DNA from: Whitmania pigra
Taxonomy: Eukaryota > Annelida > Clitellata > Hirudinida > Haemopidae
Assembly: GCA_021613335.1 (NCBI GenBank)
Contig: JAJTWR010000356.1
Location: forward strand, 62,001-126,000
DNA length: 64,000 bases
Reading direction: 5' to 3'
Part shown: positions 44,173-64,000 of the stretch, in pieces
How the letters are laid out: every line of letters starts with the position of its first letter
Position numbering within the stretch: the stretch's first letter is position 1
The notes under the pieces: generated by a model
What the model was told of the DNA's origin: nothing
The model's database searches: none
Seen by the model: the letters and a program-made list of their open reading frames with translations, nothing else
Program-made: the position numbers and the translations under genes

Positions 44173-44552
44173 TTGATTTTTGGCACCCCGTCATAACGGC
44201 CCGGCGACAAAATAGCCCTGTCAAAACAGCTCGGCATCAAAATAGCCCAAGACAAAATAGCCCCAACAAAACAGCCTCGTCAATATAGCCCGGTGACAAA
44301 ACAGCCCGGCGACAAAATAGCCCTGTCAAAACGGCCCCATCAGTATAGCCCGGCGACAAAATACCCCAAGACAAAATAGCCCTGTCAAAACGGCCCCATC
44401 AGTATAGCCCGGCGACAAAATACCCCAAGACAAAATAGCCCCGTCAAAACAGGAACACGTCGGGGCTGTTTTGACGGGGCTATTTTGACACGGGGCTATT
44501 TTGACGGGGCTGTTTTGTCGCCGGGCTGTTATGACGGGTCACCTTGATTTTT
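44173..44552. mobile_element. fold-back (Mutator-like) element with tandemly repeated arms
   Basis: Element 44182-44543 (362 bp) is flanked by a perfect 9-bp direct repeat TTGATTTTT (44173-44181, 44544-44552). The termini are GGCACCCCGTCATAACGG and, in reverse, GGTGACCCGTCATAACAG. The left arm is an array of GCCCxxxACAAAATA units of about 12-14 bp (GGCGACAAAATAGCCCTGTC); the right arm holds the same units inverted. The duplicated block at 34453-34461 has the uninterrupted target, showing insertion after duplication. The 9-bp duplication and long structured arms resemble Mutator-type elements; that assignment is inference. Confidence 0.85.
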
Positions 44553-45520
44553 AAAGTCTGCTCGACATTATTCTATACCCTCAAAAACTTAGCTTTTTTT
44601 AAAGTTCTAAAAAACTAGTATTTTTCCGCTAACTGGAAATGAAACCTTGGAACAGGAACTAGCTAAGGTTAGTTATTAGTTAATGATTAAAGTAATGTGT
44701 TTCTTAAGTTTAACATTTAAATATGTTAACGCGACTTTTATTAAATAACAAAAGAGCTTATTTTATTTCTACACGAAAATAAAATGGTTATAAAAAAAAC
44801 TATATTTTATATGTTCTTTTAAATTTAAATTTTCATTATAGCTGTTAGACTCGAAGCATAGAAATCAATTTTCATGAATAATTTGGAGGTCTTTTATTAT
44901 GGAGATAACATGTAATAAGATTTTCCTGTTGATGATGGTAGCTAAAGAGTAAAATATAATTCCTTTTTTAAAGATTAAATTTCGGTACTTGCGCTGGAGA
45001 CACGTTAACGAAACATATATTTTTAGAAAGGAAATAATCTGTAGATTTTAAATAAGTTTTTAAAATTTCAAGCGCGTTAAGGTATTTTACGTTATCGGCG
45101 CTCAAAGCTTTATACGTTAACCAAAAATTCATTTTTATTCAAAGTACATTATTTTTTACTCGCATCATTTTCGAAAGCAAGACCTTTCTAACAAAAAAAA
45201 ATTATATTTTTAGCTCTATGCGTTCCAAAGTTATTGGATGTCAAAGTTCTTGCTGAAGTCTTGCTAACTTCACCGTCGTGGTATCATACTGATATAAGTA
45301 CGTATTTCCCGTTAACTTTAAAATTATTGTCTTCTGAAATCCTCTTGATCTCAGTTAAACACCACTTTGATGCGGGCTGCCTTTGTGAGCTTAATTAAGT
45401 TGAAATAAAAAAAAACAGGCCATTCCATATGTTCAGTTTGAGAGATCCCTGTGCTTTGCGATGAATGCAAACGAAGGCTAATCCTTTTGTTTTTCTGAAT
45501 GTCTATTCGAAAGTTATTCT
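44553..45520. other. remnants of further TRIP12-SQLE block copies
   Basis: 44553-44880 continues the SQLE-4 upstream region. 44891-44968 matches 38511-38583 (downstream of SQLE-3). 44970-45280 is unplaced AT-rich DNA. 45280-45520 matches the SQLE-2 upstream region (34250-34480) without any SQLE gene, so a fourth block has lost its gene. Confidence 0.65.
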
Positions 45521-45896
45521 CTGTGAAGGGTAGCATTTCAAATCAAATGATTTAAAATCACGAAATAAAATCAGTTTTATGATTTTATGATTTGATTTAA
45601 AATCATCATGTTTTGTGTTTTTTCTTATGTAAAAAAAACGAAATCATAAAAAATTTAGTTTTTTTAAATATATAAATATTTTAATGTATGACATTATCAG
45701 TTGATAATAAATGCAACTTCCTTTTATTTACATGTATTGTTGTTAGTGCTATTCCGACATCATGGTGAATAAAAGTCGTAAAATTGCTGATAATGATAAA
45801 ACCGCTTGTGATTTGCCCCCGCTGTTTGACAGTAAATTTTTTATAATTACAAGGTGACAAAGTTGTAGCCAAATTTATTAGCTTAATCCTAGACCA

Positions 45897-45960
45897 GCGG
45901 TACTCAAACTGCGGACCGCGGTCCACAATCCGGACCGCCGATAGCTTTTAAGTGGACCTC
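45897..45960 (+). mobile_element. terminus of another hAT-like element
   Basis: CAGCGGTACTCAAACTGCGG followed by ACCGCGGTCC fits the common hAT end pattern CAGnGGTnnnCAAACT. No matching right end was found in the window, so this is one end only. Confidence 0.45.
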
Positions 45961-46167
45961 CAATTATTTCCAAAAAATTATTTCCGAGGTAGTGAGTACA
46001 ATTTGAGCCTTAATAAGCTGAAAAATAAGTGTCTGATGGCAAAGGCGTTTGAAATGTTTGAAAGAAAGATTAAATCTCTTGAAAATGAGACTTTAGTCGA
46101 AAAATTTAATTAACTGCAAGCGACAGTTTTTTTTCTGTCAATTTAGGCCGTTGACTTTAGACGAAAT

Positions 46168-46240
46168 AAAACGCCATCTCAAGTTGTGCGAGGGTTTTGC
46201 CCCCTAGGAAAAAAGTTGAAAAAAACGTGATGTTGCGAAT
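46168..46240 (+). mobile_element. fragment of the CAGGGACGTCATTTCA MITE family
   Basis: CATCTCAAGTTGTGCGAGGG then TTTTGCCCCCTAGG and a degraded end match the right arm of the 7413-7647 element. The left arm is absent. Confidence 0.5.
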
Positions 46241-46242
46241 TC

Positions 46243-46935
<693 letters not shown>

Positions 46936-48300
46936 CCACCGGTTGGTATCTTTTTCTGAGTTTATCTCACATTCAACTATTTATTTAATTGCTTTGATCA
47001 AATCAGAATTATATTTACCAATTTCCCTGAACACTAATAATAGTTTAATAATTATTATTATAATTATTATTATTATTTACATCATTTTATTAATTTTTTT
47101 TGATTTGTAATTAATAATAATAAATTGAATCAACTAAAAATTTTGAGTTTAGACTAAGATTCCGCATTAATTATGCGGAACGAATAAACCCATTTCAATG
47201 AAATCCTGGAAAAAGTAGGTTTGCTATAACGGAAAACCTTTCTTGTTTTAAAAGTCTTTTACGTTAAAAATAATGTTTAAAATAACATTTTTAAAACTTG
47301 GCAATGTAGCTACAACATAGCCAATAATAAACCCGTTATTTTGCCAATTAAATGTGTAAATAAAATTATTGTTTTATGAGACTCTATTATTCCATGCTAT
47401 TTGAAAATATTATTATTTTTATTATAAACCAGATTATGAAAATGTCTCCAAGATTTATGTCGCTCACTAGAAGATTTGAAATATCAAGTCGTGTAAGTTT
47501 CGCTATTGACTACTTTATCGTGAATATCTCTCAAACGAATTTAAATTGGAAGTTCAAATTGCAGAATATGAAAGAAAACTTCACATTCTAACATGTGTAA
47601 CAGAATGGGCTTTCTAAAACTGGTTGAAGTCGAGATTTTAGGCACTTTGTTGCAGTGTTGCAGATCATTTGTTATATCTTTCTAAATATGAAGTTCAAAA
47701 GTTTTTTCCTGTGATTATAAAATTAGTTAGATTGAAATTACCTATAAATTTATAAAATTATTCTTAAACGAAAATGAATGTTTGTTTTAAACACATTTTT
47801 ATTAATATCTTGCTAAATATATGTAGTTAGAATTTCAACTTCAGACATGTTTGTCTCCAAGTCATCAGTGATATTTAAATGTAGTACTTGTACTTTAGAA
47901 TGTAGTATTAAAAGGATTTGAACGCAATTTTACGCTAATATATTCATTTCAATATTGTTCACTTTTAAACACACTATACTCTCGATCTCCTATTGTCTCG
48001 ATTACGATAAACTCAACAGAATCGATCTGAAAAAAAAACAAGGATATGGATTTAATTCCCAGCATGGAATATAGGCATAAAAAAATTAGCCGCTGGTCTG
48101 AGTCAATCTTAGGACAAAAACCATAAAAAACGCCCGCAAATGGTGGAACGCTTTTAAAGCATACCAATTCTGAAGGGGGAGGGCAATTATTTTTGTTATA
48201 CAATTATTTTTGTTGAATAAAAACGAAATAATTTTTAAATTTTAGAATTGTATATTTTTAATGATTTTATTTTCATTTTTTCAATATTATTTTATTGACA
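46936..48300. other. AT-rich DNA without recognised genes
   Basis: No family motif is seen on either strand. Apart from the ATT tract near 47045-47080 nothing is identified. It lies inside the hAT-2 span. Confidence 0.4.
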
Positions 48301-48416
48301 TTTGGGTACGTCCATAAAGTATGTCATGCTCGAGGAGGAGGATGTCTAAGAAATTGTGACAAATTAATAATTACAGTTAAGATTTATTGTGGACGTCTTT
48401 GTGGACGACCCCCAAA
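48301..48416. mobile_element. very short inverted-repeat element (about 116 bp)
   Basis: TTTGGGTACGTCCATAAAGT at the left end pairs imperfectly with the right end read in reverse, TTTGGGGGTCGTCCACAAAG. The core is too short for coding. The termini resemble a type of MITE common in invertebrates, but target duplication is not evident. Confidence 0.5.
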
Positions 48417-48903
48417 GAGAAAAAGCGTCTTCTAATTCAAATTTTGTTTGGTTTCTGTGCGCGCTAATAGAGATGTGCCATCACTACATAACTACGCTTG
48501 AGATTCTAGTTAACTTTATTTTGATGATTTCTTATTTTTTCTTTAATTTTTAAAATGTTTAAAGGAAGACGTCAATAATCGTAATGTCTTATTAATCTCC
48601 AGTTATATTCTGGGGATCGGCTTCAAAAGATCGACATTTTGCTAAGGACACCGCAATTTAACAAAAAGTTAAAATTGTTAATTAACTAAACATAATTGCA
48701 ATTGTTTTTATAAACACATTTCTTTCAGTATACCATATTTCAGACATTTTTGTTAGCTTTGAGATTATACCCATATCCAAAAATACATCAATATATCAAC
48801 AACTGGCCACATTTGTTTATTTACATCTTATTACCCGGCTGCCCATACTTGCTTGTTGTTATTTATATTTACATCACCCAGCGGACGTCCGATAGCTTCA
48901 CTC

Positions 48904-49089
48904 TTGTGTCATAATGGCCCGGCGTCAAAACAGCACCATCAAAACATAAAACTCATTTCATTTAATCAGATTTGAAATCAGTTATCGGTTAATGTCTTCA
49001 ACTCATATAAATATTTTATTTATAAAGATACATTGACAGGGATGTTTTGACAGGGCTATTTTGTCGCTGGGCTATTTTGACGGGTCACC
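48904..49089. mobile_element. second copy of the fold-back element
   Basis: Left TGTGTCATAATGGCCCGGCG followed by TCAAAACAGCACCATC; right GACAGGGCTATTTTGTCGCT then GGGCTATTTTGACGGGTCAC. The arms are shorter than in the 44182 copy and enclose about 110 bp of unique AT-rich DNA. The left terminus is worn. Confidence 0.7.
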
Positions 49090-50045
49090 CTTCTAACACA
49101 AACTCAATTAAAAACTCAACCGATTTCGGACCCTTAGAGAATACAATACTAGACATATTGGTTAGTTCAACAAACTATCACACTAGAACTACCGTCGACA
49201 TTTAGTTTAACCTGGTGTTCATGAAAACCTTGAATGGAGGTGTCTGTAGATAATGACTTGGATCTCTGAAATTGTTCACAATTTAGAACTTTTAAAGACA
49301 TGAAAATATTGCCAAATGTTTCTAGATTAATTATATGGTTTTTGTTTTAAGTTTGATGCGTTCAGTTTGGATACCAAGCTGTGAGAAGTTCAACCGGCTA
49401 GCGAAAATTATGTCTGTAGATAATGACTTGGATCTCTTAACAATTTCAAACTTCGTTCACCAGTTTGAAAGTTATTGTAAAATCGTTCCAAAAAAAGTTT
49501 GGAAATTAAAAAGCAAAATTATATATGAAAATTAAAACGATTTTTTTTTGCAAAGTAGACTAAAATGATTCCATTTGTACTTATTATCATGTGTGGTGAC
49601 ATGTATGCATGTTAATTTACATATTGATATGGTAGTCGCGTCATGTACAATATAAACAAGGGGATTTAACTCCAAAACAGTTGCAAATTAAATTGTCATC
49701 TAATTAATATTGTCATTATTTTTTGACATGTATAAAAACATTTATAAAACTTTAAACTAATATTTAAAGTTTTGAAATGTATTCTAAACAAAGTTATTAA
49801 AATGATTGCAAAAATAAATATTTCCCAAAATACATACTAAATATCTAAACAAATGACTACAAAATCCTTATCTTTACAAAATCATAATGCATTTGAATTT
49901 TCGTATAAAAGGATTATACCGCTTTACAAACGCTATCATTACCGATTGTACGTTCGATTAAAGTCAAGTGTTAGCCTGTTTCTGTACTTCAACATAAACA
50001 TAAATTTTTAAGTTGGAACTGGATATATGATAATAAAGTCAATGT
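49090..50045. other. AT-rich DNA inside hAT-2 with a short direct repeat
   Basis: A 27-bp word starting TGTCTGTAGATAATGACTTG occurs at 49241-49267 and 49411-49437 (170 bp apart). No gene or further element is recognised. Confidence 0.5.
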
Positions 50046-51196
50046 TTTGTATGTGTTTTCAACTAATGCATCCTTTGCTTATTGCCCAGTACAAAACATA
50101 CAAAAACAATACAAAGAAACCTACTCTCAAAACAAAAGAATGATCCAAGCCAGCTTTGGAAGGTGCCAGTCTCTCTGGAATTCAGTCAGAAGAAGCAGTA
50201 AGGTCTCAGTGGCGGCAATATACGACGGGTGGCATCTAAAAATCCAGTGTTCCACATTGGAATTTAAAGTTTCACACAGTAGGAAAGCTTCTCAAGCTGA
50301 GTGACAAACTTGGGACAATCTGTAAAGCGATCAACTTACCTAAGTTGCTTGTGTGGAGCCAGAGTTCTTAAATGATTATTGCAGGGCAATGAATCCTTGA
50401 TCAGTTGCAGGGTGACAAAGATTGCTTACTCGGTATGCTGATGCCGAAATTGATTCAATTGCGACTGAAGATGACTCATATGCTCAATGATAATCTTCAT
50501 TAATGTCAGCATTTTTAATGCTATTGGATAACAAAAGTTAGTTGGACTTTGATTTGAGGTGTAAGAGAAGCAGTTTTGACATTGGTTTCACATCCGATGT
50601 ATAAGTTGAAATGGGTTCTTTCTGAGTTGCTTGAAGAAGTCACCAAGTGCCTCTTCGAAACACTGATTGAATGCATTCTGCACCAGCTGATCAGGATCAA
50701 CATTTAGAAATAGTCCTTGACAATGAAGACTATGGATATTATTATCATCAATCTGACTTGCAAAAGGTCACTGTAAACAAGGCAAACAGTATCCACACCA
50801 ATATGATGAATATTGTCTGATGTGGAGTGTCATCTCTTCAGCTTTGAATCAAGCCTAGTCAAATAAATATTTGTGCACCATAATATAACACGCAGCCATC
50901 AGCTCCAGTGGAGAGATTATTTAGCGCCGCAGAACTGATTGAAACACCAAAAAGGAACATACTATGATTTGATGTTTCGTAAACTATTGCTTTTAAAAGT
51001 TAATAAAAGCGTTGACATTGTTGATAAAGTTCATGCGCTATTTGGTTTAAGTGATTTTGATGATTTTTGAAATACCTCTACAAATGAACCTGATTTTAAG
51101 ATGAAATCACGTGCATGAACCTGTTTTCGATTTCGAACCACTCTGTCTGGTGATTTTGATTTCAAATCATTCCGAATGTGATTTTACCCATCACTG

Positions 51197-51780
51197 GTTA
51201 TACCCTAAACTTTTAGTATTTGTCAACTAGTTGATTGGTCTTTGAAAACAAAACTTTAGAATAAGAACTGCACCTACCTAAGGTCAATCAACGAAAATAC
51301 TGACTTCTATCATGCCTACTTTAAACATGAATTAACCACGTTGTTAGACAGTCGTTATCATCTCAATATCGAATAATGCTTCTAGTTAGGGGTAGTCCTT
51401 TAATTATGTCAACAATGTTAAGAATTTTTTTACCCCTTCTCCGTTCTCAACAACTGTCAAACTTCCTACCCAGATGTGTATTTCCAAACCCTAACCACGT
51501 ACGGCCATGACTGACTAATATTCGTAAGCGCTCAGTGTGGTTAGTTTAGAATTCCGAATTCGTTTTAAAAAATTCGAACGACTGCCAAACAAAACCAAGA
51601 GCCGGTCAATTATGACACCCAAATAAAATAACCTGACCTAACCCAACTCAAGCCCTAACCCAAACCTTAAAACGGTTAAATTATTACCCCTAAAACTAAC
51701 CAAAACCCAACCCTAACCTTATACATTAAGTTATTAAAATGCACCAAAACGGTGCTGGGACAGACAGATGAATAAGATTT
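51197..51780. other. SQLE-upstream remnant and C/A-rich stretch
   Basis: 51197-51330 matches 34480-34590 (SQLE-2 upstream). 51620-51725 is rich in CCTAACC and CCCAACC words but irregular. No coding signal is seen. Confidence 0.45.
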
Positions 51781-51860
51781 GAATCCCGCAGCAGGAATCG
51801 AACACGCACTGTCGACATGCGAGGAGTCTTCAAAACTCAGGCCATGCAGTCGCATCGTAA
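51781..51860 (-). mobile_element. possible tRNA-derived SINE head
   Basis: On the minus strand TGCATGGCCTGAGTTTTGAA (A-box-like) is followed about 35 bases on by GTGTTCGATTCCTGC (B-box-like), a spacing typical of Pol III promoters. No cloverleaf with paired acceptor stem is evident, so it is not a functional tRNA gene. Confidence 0.4.
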
Positions 51861-52135
51861 ACAGAGCGTTAGGACCCGGAACCTAGTATCAAAAAATCGG
51901 ATAAATAAAAAGTGCGCTCTCACGGCCTAATGGTCAAGGCTGCGCCTCTCACGATAGGGGATAGAAACATCAATCGATAAATACAAAATAAAAACTTCTA
52001 AAGACTCCACTAATGAAAGTATGTAAAAAAATCCATAAAAAATGGCTTGTTTTTCAATTTTTAATTTGTACTTTGTTACTCCTGTTGTTGTGTCAGTTTA
52101 ATTTTGAAAAATAAATGTTAATCTGAATATTAGTG

Positions 52136-52380
52136 TCAAATGTTTGATTTTTGTTTAGTTAACCAAGAGCTTTTTTGAAGCGATAATGTTTTGTACGATG
52201 AGGAGCAATTGGAAAACATAATGCTGAGGAATTTAGTGGAGATAACATGTTTAATCTGCAAGCCGTTAATGCTAGGTTGAATACTATAATATTTATTCTT
52301 ATTTTTTGAACAAAACAACATGAAATTTGTCTTTTCAATATTTGAGGGCAACTTATTGGCTCTAAACTATATGTCAACAT
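52136..52380 (-). mobile_element. LINE reverse-transcriptase fragment
   Basis: The minus-strand frame has NIEKTNFMLFCSKNK, IQPSINGLQIKHV and TKFLSIMF, matching the thumb-proximal part of non-LTR reverse transcriptases (NxxKTxxMxF, IxxVxxxKFLGI). A frameshift separates it from the upstream YSLEPISCPQ reading. Inactive. Confidence 0.6.
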
Positions 52381-53340
52381 TTAATGATGTCAAAAAGTAA
52401 TTCGTTAAGATTTTGGCTAAAGATGTTTATGTTAATAAACGTGTTAAATAGTTTGGCCTGTGATAGCATTGTCGGTATTGAACATGTTTCTTTGACAAGA
52501 CATGTGAACAGATATTTCGGGTTAAAAGGTAAAAGGCCCATACGTTATGCCAATTTGATAATGGGAAAAAAGGTCGTGACCGTAAAATTTCAATATTTGA
52601 AAACACCTAAAAATAACTGGACTTTTAGGCACTTCCCCTCTCGGCGGCTATGGCTGTAAATCAACATTACGGACTTTAGAGACTTTGGAAATCCGTTTAG
52701 ACAATAATAAATGCTTAATTTAAAAAAAAATATTTGAAATTTGGAATTTTTACAAAAATATCGCATTTCCTGAGCCGCATTCCTCAAAAACCATGAATCA
52801 CAAAATATTAAATTTCATATAATTTAATTGGTTAAAGCAAACAAATTCACTAAATATTACTGCTCTCTCTCTCTCATTTGTAGCATTAGTTATGGCACCT
52901 TATGAGGTCGATTTTTGAAGAAATCAAAAGTTGTAAAATTTGTACAATTCTATAATATAGGTCATACCCAACCAACATTTTGCAAATCCCTATTATATAG
53001 ACCACTGTTTATTGTGTAAAAATATAATATTTCTGAATTACTTTGGTTGGAAATTTCTTCAAAATTTATTGAGTTCATTTGATCTGACCGATTGTCCTAT
53101 TTTCGGTCTAAGCTCCATACGTTCTCAGGGGTTGGTCTTTGTTGGGGGCTATACCCTTTGGCCAGGCGAGTGTACCTGTAGGGTTACTTCCCCACTTAAA
53201 ACACCTCCATTGCACATTAGATTCGAGCAGTATGCCAATACAGCATGCATCTTACCATTATTTAAATGCAAGTCCTTTCCTAATCATAAACCTCAAACTT
53301 TCCCGAGAATCAACATGCCTCTAAAAGTTTAAGTTCTTGG
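52381..53340. other. intergenic DNA without recognised genes
   Basis: Open frames up to about 100 residues occur but carry no motif I recognise. No RNA gene is seen. The sequence becomes part of the kinase duplication at about 53341. Confidence 0.4.
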
Positions 53341-57624
<4,284 letters not shown>

Positions 57625-57983
57625 TTTCAGCATAAACGATAGACAAAATGTATTAAACTCGGAAAAGCAAATAAAAACAGACTTTTAAAGCTCCGACCGT
57701 GCGATACACGCCCTAACTACTAGTCGTCAAAATCTCGATTCAATTTACTACTTATAGCGCCAGTATATTTGCAAAAGTCACTTTAATGATGTTTTAAAAA
57801 CTGCACAAAAATTTTTTTTTAATTTTAACGTTTTTATTATTAGCATTATTATAAATTATTTAAAATAATGTTTGCCATTTTAAATGTATTAAATCCGTAC
57901 ATAGTAGCATTAATCTTGAGTTCAATCATAACGTGGCCAATGGGGCCGTTTTAAAAATGCTTGACACAACTGACATTGCCAGT
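57625..57983. promoter_or_regulatory. upstream region of polo kinase copy A
   Basis: AT-rich 5' flank of the only kinase copy with a visible first exon. No TATA box is obvious. Confidence 0.3.
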
Positions 57984-58103
57984 TTAATTTGGATGTGCAA
58001 TAACTCCCGATTGGAACAAGTCGCGCAAATGATGTTTATCGTAGGTCTCAGAGAGGCTCTCCCAGGCATTGTTTAGAAGACGTTTGGTCATTGCATCCCA
58101 ACT
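57984..58103 (-). other. exon-like open segment of unknown origin
   Basis: On the minus strand a good acceptor (GGTTTTCAG) opens a 40-codon segment, SWDAMTKRLLNNAWESLSET then YDKHHLRDLFQSGVIAHPN and stop, with ordinary amino-acid composition. I do not recognise the family, and no matching upstream exon was found on the minus strand. It could be the last exon of a lost gene or a transposon piece. Confidence 0.25.
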
Positions 58104-58255
58104 CTGAAAACCGATCATGGATGCATTTCAACTTCTTGAGCTAAACTCTGGAGAACTTGAGACAATAAATTAAAGACCAGCTAAAGTGAAGAAAACACAG
58201 GAACGTTGTCACTAGTGCCCGACCGATGTGGCATTTTACCGATATTTTACGAATG

Positions 58256-58560
58256 AAATTTTATTTTCCAGCAAGATAATGCTTCGATCCACATATCCAA
58301 GTAGACCAAGACATTTTACCATAGCAGAAATTTGAAAGTTATGAGTTGGCAGCCTGTTCCCCTGACTTAAATCCTATAGAAAACGTATGGGTAATGTTGT
58401 CAAGAATGGTTTACAACAATGGAAGGCAGTTCTACTCCAAATCTAACCTGGAAAACGCCTTTAAGAACTGGACAGAAAATTCGTAAAAACTTTGATAGAC
58501 TCAACAGATAACAGATGTTTTAAAGTTATTGATAATGAAGGAAACATTAGTTCTTATTAA
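58256..58560 (+). mobile_element. Tc1/mariner-type transposase remnant
   Basis: IFQQDNASIHISK then, after stops and a frameshift, SPDLNPIENVWVMLSRMVYN and KSNLENAFKNWTENS. These are the second Asp and final acidic catalytic segments of a Tc1-like DDE transposase. The N-terminal half is missing. Inverted terminal repeats were not found. Confidence 0.75.
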
Positions 58561-58929
58561 TAAATTTTTCACTAGGTTTTTTAGTCATTTATGGATTATT
58601 TTTGATAGTGTCTTTCATGGTAATAACCATAATAACGCCCCAAAATCACGTTTTTGGAATTTTTAAATTAATTCATGAACATATCTTGACAAAAATTTAA
58701 GTGATAATTAAAATATATAGATACATATCATAACAAAATTTCTCCATAATTAAATTTTTCTTTAGTGAGTTATCACGAAATAAGGGAGCGTCCTATTGGT
58801 TTCTGTCCTGACTGTACTAGTATTTGAAATACTTCCCACCACTGGTCTCCTCAAGCCACTATAAATTAATGAGGTTATGTCAACGTGCTCTAAAACTTTA
58901 CTTTTAAAAGCATCAGATTAACTTGGGTT
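58561..58929. other. AT-rich DNA between Tc1 remnant and kinase block B
   Basis: Nothing is recognised. It may include the 3' end of the Tc1-like element. Confidence 0.35.
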
Positions 58930-62515
<3,586 letters not shown>

Positions 62516-62739
62516 ACGATATGTGGTATATCAATAATAAATATATTTTATGTCGATGAGCAAATGTTTCTTTCATAGCATAACAACAATTATTTATAGT
62601 GGCTAAAAGGACCTGGATCTGTGTAATAACCTCTCTTTTTAGTCCTAAACCTGAATTTACTTATGTAATTCTTAAATTTATATACTGTGTCCACATTGAT
62701 GATTTCCTTATCTGGTTTATTCAAAGGAAGCCACCCTTT

Positions 62740-64000
62740 AGCTGAAATAATTATTTTTTAAGTTTCCCGACGCCCTCCTATATAATTTACAATCGGGCCC
62801 TCTAGTAGATGCACTTTTTGGCTTCGAAAAACTGTTCAGGCAAAAGGCCTTCCCTTCCCGATAAAATTTTGAATGCATGGATGAGGTCCGCTTTGTTTCT
62901 TTTCCAGAGTAGTTAATTTGCATCTTTCCAATCTCCTGGTGTTATTCCTGAGTCAAATAACTTGACAAATAAGTTTCTGCCAATGCTTCATCTATAACTA
63001 TTCTTATCTCATATAGCAGTTTAGGATGTAAGCTGTCTATGCCAGGGCTCTTGTCTATTTTCAAAGTCACTTAATTACTCCTGTTTTTAAGAAGATCACT
63101 ATATCTAACTTTATCTCAATCTAATGGATTCTCCTTGGCAGTTCTGATATATTCCTTATTGTTTCCTTAGTAAAAACTGAAGTAAATATTTAATATATTG
63201 GTTGTTTCCTCTACTGAATCAACTGTTTGCCCCTTTTTTAATGGTCCAATTTTGTCCCTTACTTTTTGTTTACATCTAACATATCTGAAAAGCTCTTGCT
63301 ATCCCTTTTAACATTCTTTGTTAATTTGTTCTCATATTCTAGTAATGCTTTTTTTATTAATTGTTACATAATTGTGATAAGAGTATGTATGTGATGTATT
63401 CCTTTTTTCTGATATTTTTGATTTAACTCCTTAAGCTCTCTTTCATCTTCCTCCCCAATTTTAATTTTTGTCATTCCCTGCAATTTCTTCCATGCCTTAT
63501 ACTTAGCTCTTTTGCATTTGATGAGCTCCTTTGTAAGCCATGGCTGAATTCTGCTTGGGATATAATTATCTACAACTAGATTTAGCTCTTCCTTGATTAT
63601 TGCCCAAGCTTCTTCCACATCAGCAGATTCTACTTTTTTAGCTAATTTTGTTTTCTTTCCATATTTTATCAAAGTCAGCCTTTAAAATGTTATGTTTTTA
63701 AAACCTATGTTCTCTTTTTTCAAATCCTCGCTGTCTAAATAAATGTTCCATCTGACAACTTGATGATCACCAAAGTGTTAGGCCTTCCACTAAATTCTCA
63801 TCTGTTGTTAATATCAAATCTAATGTGTTTTTACCTCTTGTGGGATCAGTGATGTGCTGGAATAAAAAGTTATCATTTGTTACATTTATAAAGTTTATAT
63901 CCTCAGGTCTTTCTTTTTCTAAAGTGTTCCAGTTAATATGGTAGTTAAAGTCAACCATTACTATCATAAATTCCATACTGGCTTTGTTTAATATCTCATT
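62740..64000 (-). mobile_element. CR1-like LINE, runs off the window
   Basis: Minus strand from the right edge: endonuclease end (63976-63767) with FLFQHITDPTRGKNTLDLIL; linker (63672-63364) with WLTKELIKCKRAKYKAWKKL; start of reverse transcriptase with IDKSPGIDSLHPKLLYEI (about 63000-63060) and LFDSGITPGDWKDAN (about 62930-62970); then a jump to a 3' part with RNKADLIHAFKILSGREG (about 62820-62900). Most of the RT is deleted and frames are broken. Confidence 0.8.

Noticed and set aside
44182..44543. CRISPR-like array because of short regular repeats
   Set aside because: Repeats are only 12-14 bp, inverted between arms, lack unique spacers, and sit in animal DNA with a transposon target duplication.
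51620..51725. CCTAACC-rich stretch as an interstitial telomere
   Set aside because: Words are irregularly spaced with no sustained TTAGG or TTAGGG array.
51781..51960. True tRNA gene(s)
   Set aside because: A- and B-box-like words are present but no acceptor-stem pairing or anticodon loop could be formed; SINE origin fits better.
52384..53332. Plus-strand open frames of 91-106 codons
   Set aside because: No recognisable motif, AT-rich composition, no splice support.

Overview
The window is AT-rich animal nuclear DNA: short introns with mostly GT-AG junctions, and many transposon families (CR1-like LINEs, hAT, Tc1/mariner, tRNA-derived SINEs, several miniature inverted-repeat elements). No bacterial or organelle features are seen. 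The clade is not resolved. DEG/ENaC channels, neurochondrin, polo kinase and a TRIP12-type ligase all point to a metazoan. Squalene epoxidase, a gene reported as lost in insects and nematodes, argues against those two groups.

Layout. 1-3.6 kb: 3' part of a neurochondrin gene (+). 3.9-5.0 kb: broken transposon-associated gene. 5.6-7.9 kb: squalene epoxidase SQLE-1 (+). 8.5-9.4 kb: small secreted SUEL-type lectin (-). 10.5-15.1 and 17.1-20.6 kb: tandem pair of DEG/ENaC channel genes (+) sharing the same 12-exon structure. 21.4-24.4 kb: complete HMG-CoA synthase (-). 25.6-31.8 kb: divergent TRIP12/UFD4-type HECT ubiquitin ligase (+). 32.2-34.3 kb: SQLE-2 (-). 35-45.5 kb: repeated copies of the block [last TRIP12 exons + SQLE on the opposite strand + its upstream DNA], namely a truncated SQLE-3, a TRIP12 fragment split by a hAT element, an intact-looking SQLE-4 carrying a fold-back transposon upstream, and a promoter-only remnant. 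45.5-51.2 kb: a hAT element swollen by nested repeats, including about 690 bp of (AAT)n. 54.3-57.6 and 59.8-62.5 kb: tandem polo-like kinase genes (-), the second without a visible first exon. 62.7-64.0 kb: CR1-like LINE (-).

Biology. HMG-CoA synthase (early mevalonate pathway) and four squalene-epoxidase-like loci (the step that commits squalene to sterols or triterpenoids) lie within about 38 kb, which is unusual for an animal. SQLE-2, -3 and -4 are a separate lineage from SQLE-1, with altered motifs, and were amplified together with the tail of the neighbouring ubiquitin-ligase gene. All gene models come from reading splice signals, checking that exon phases sum to an open frame, and comparing with remembered family motifs. 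No searches were run.
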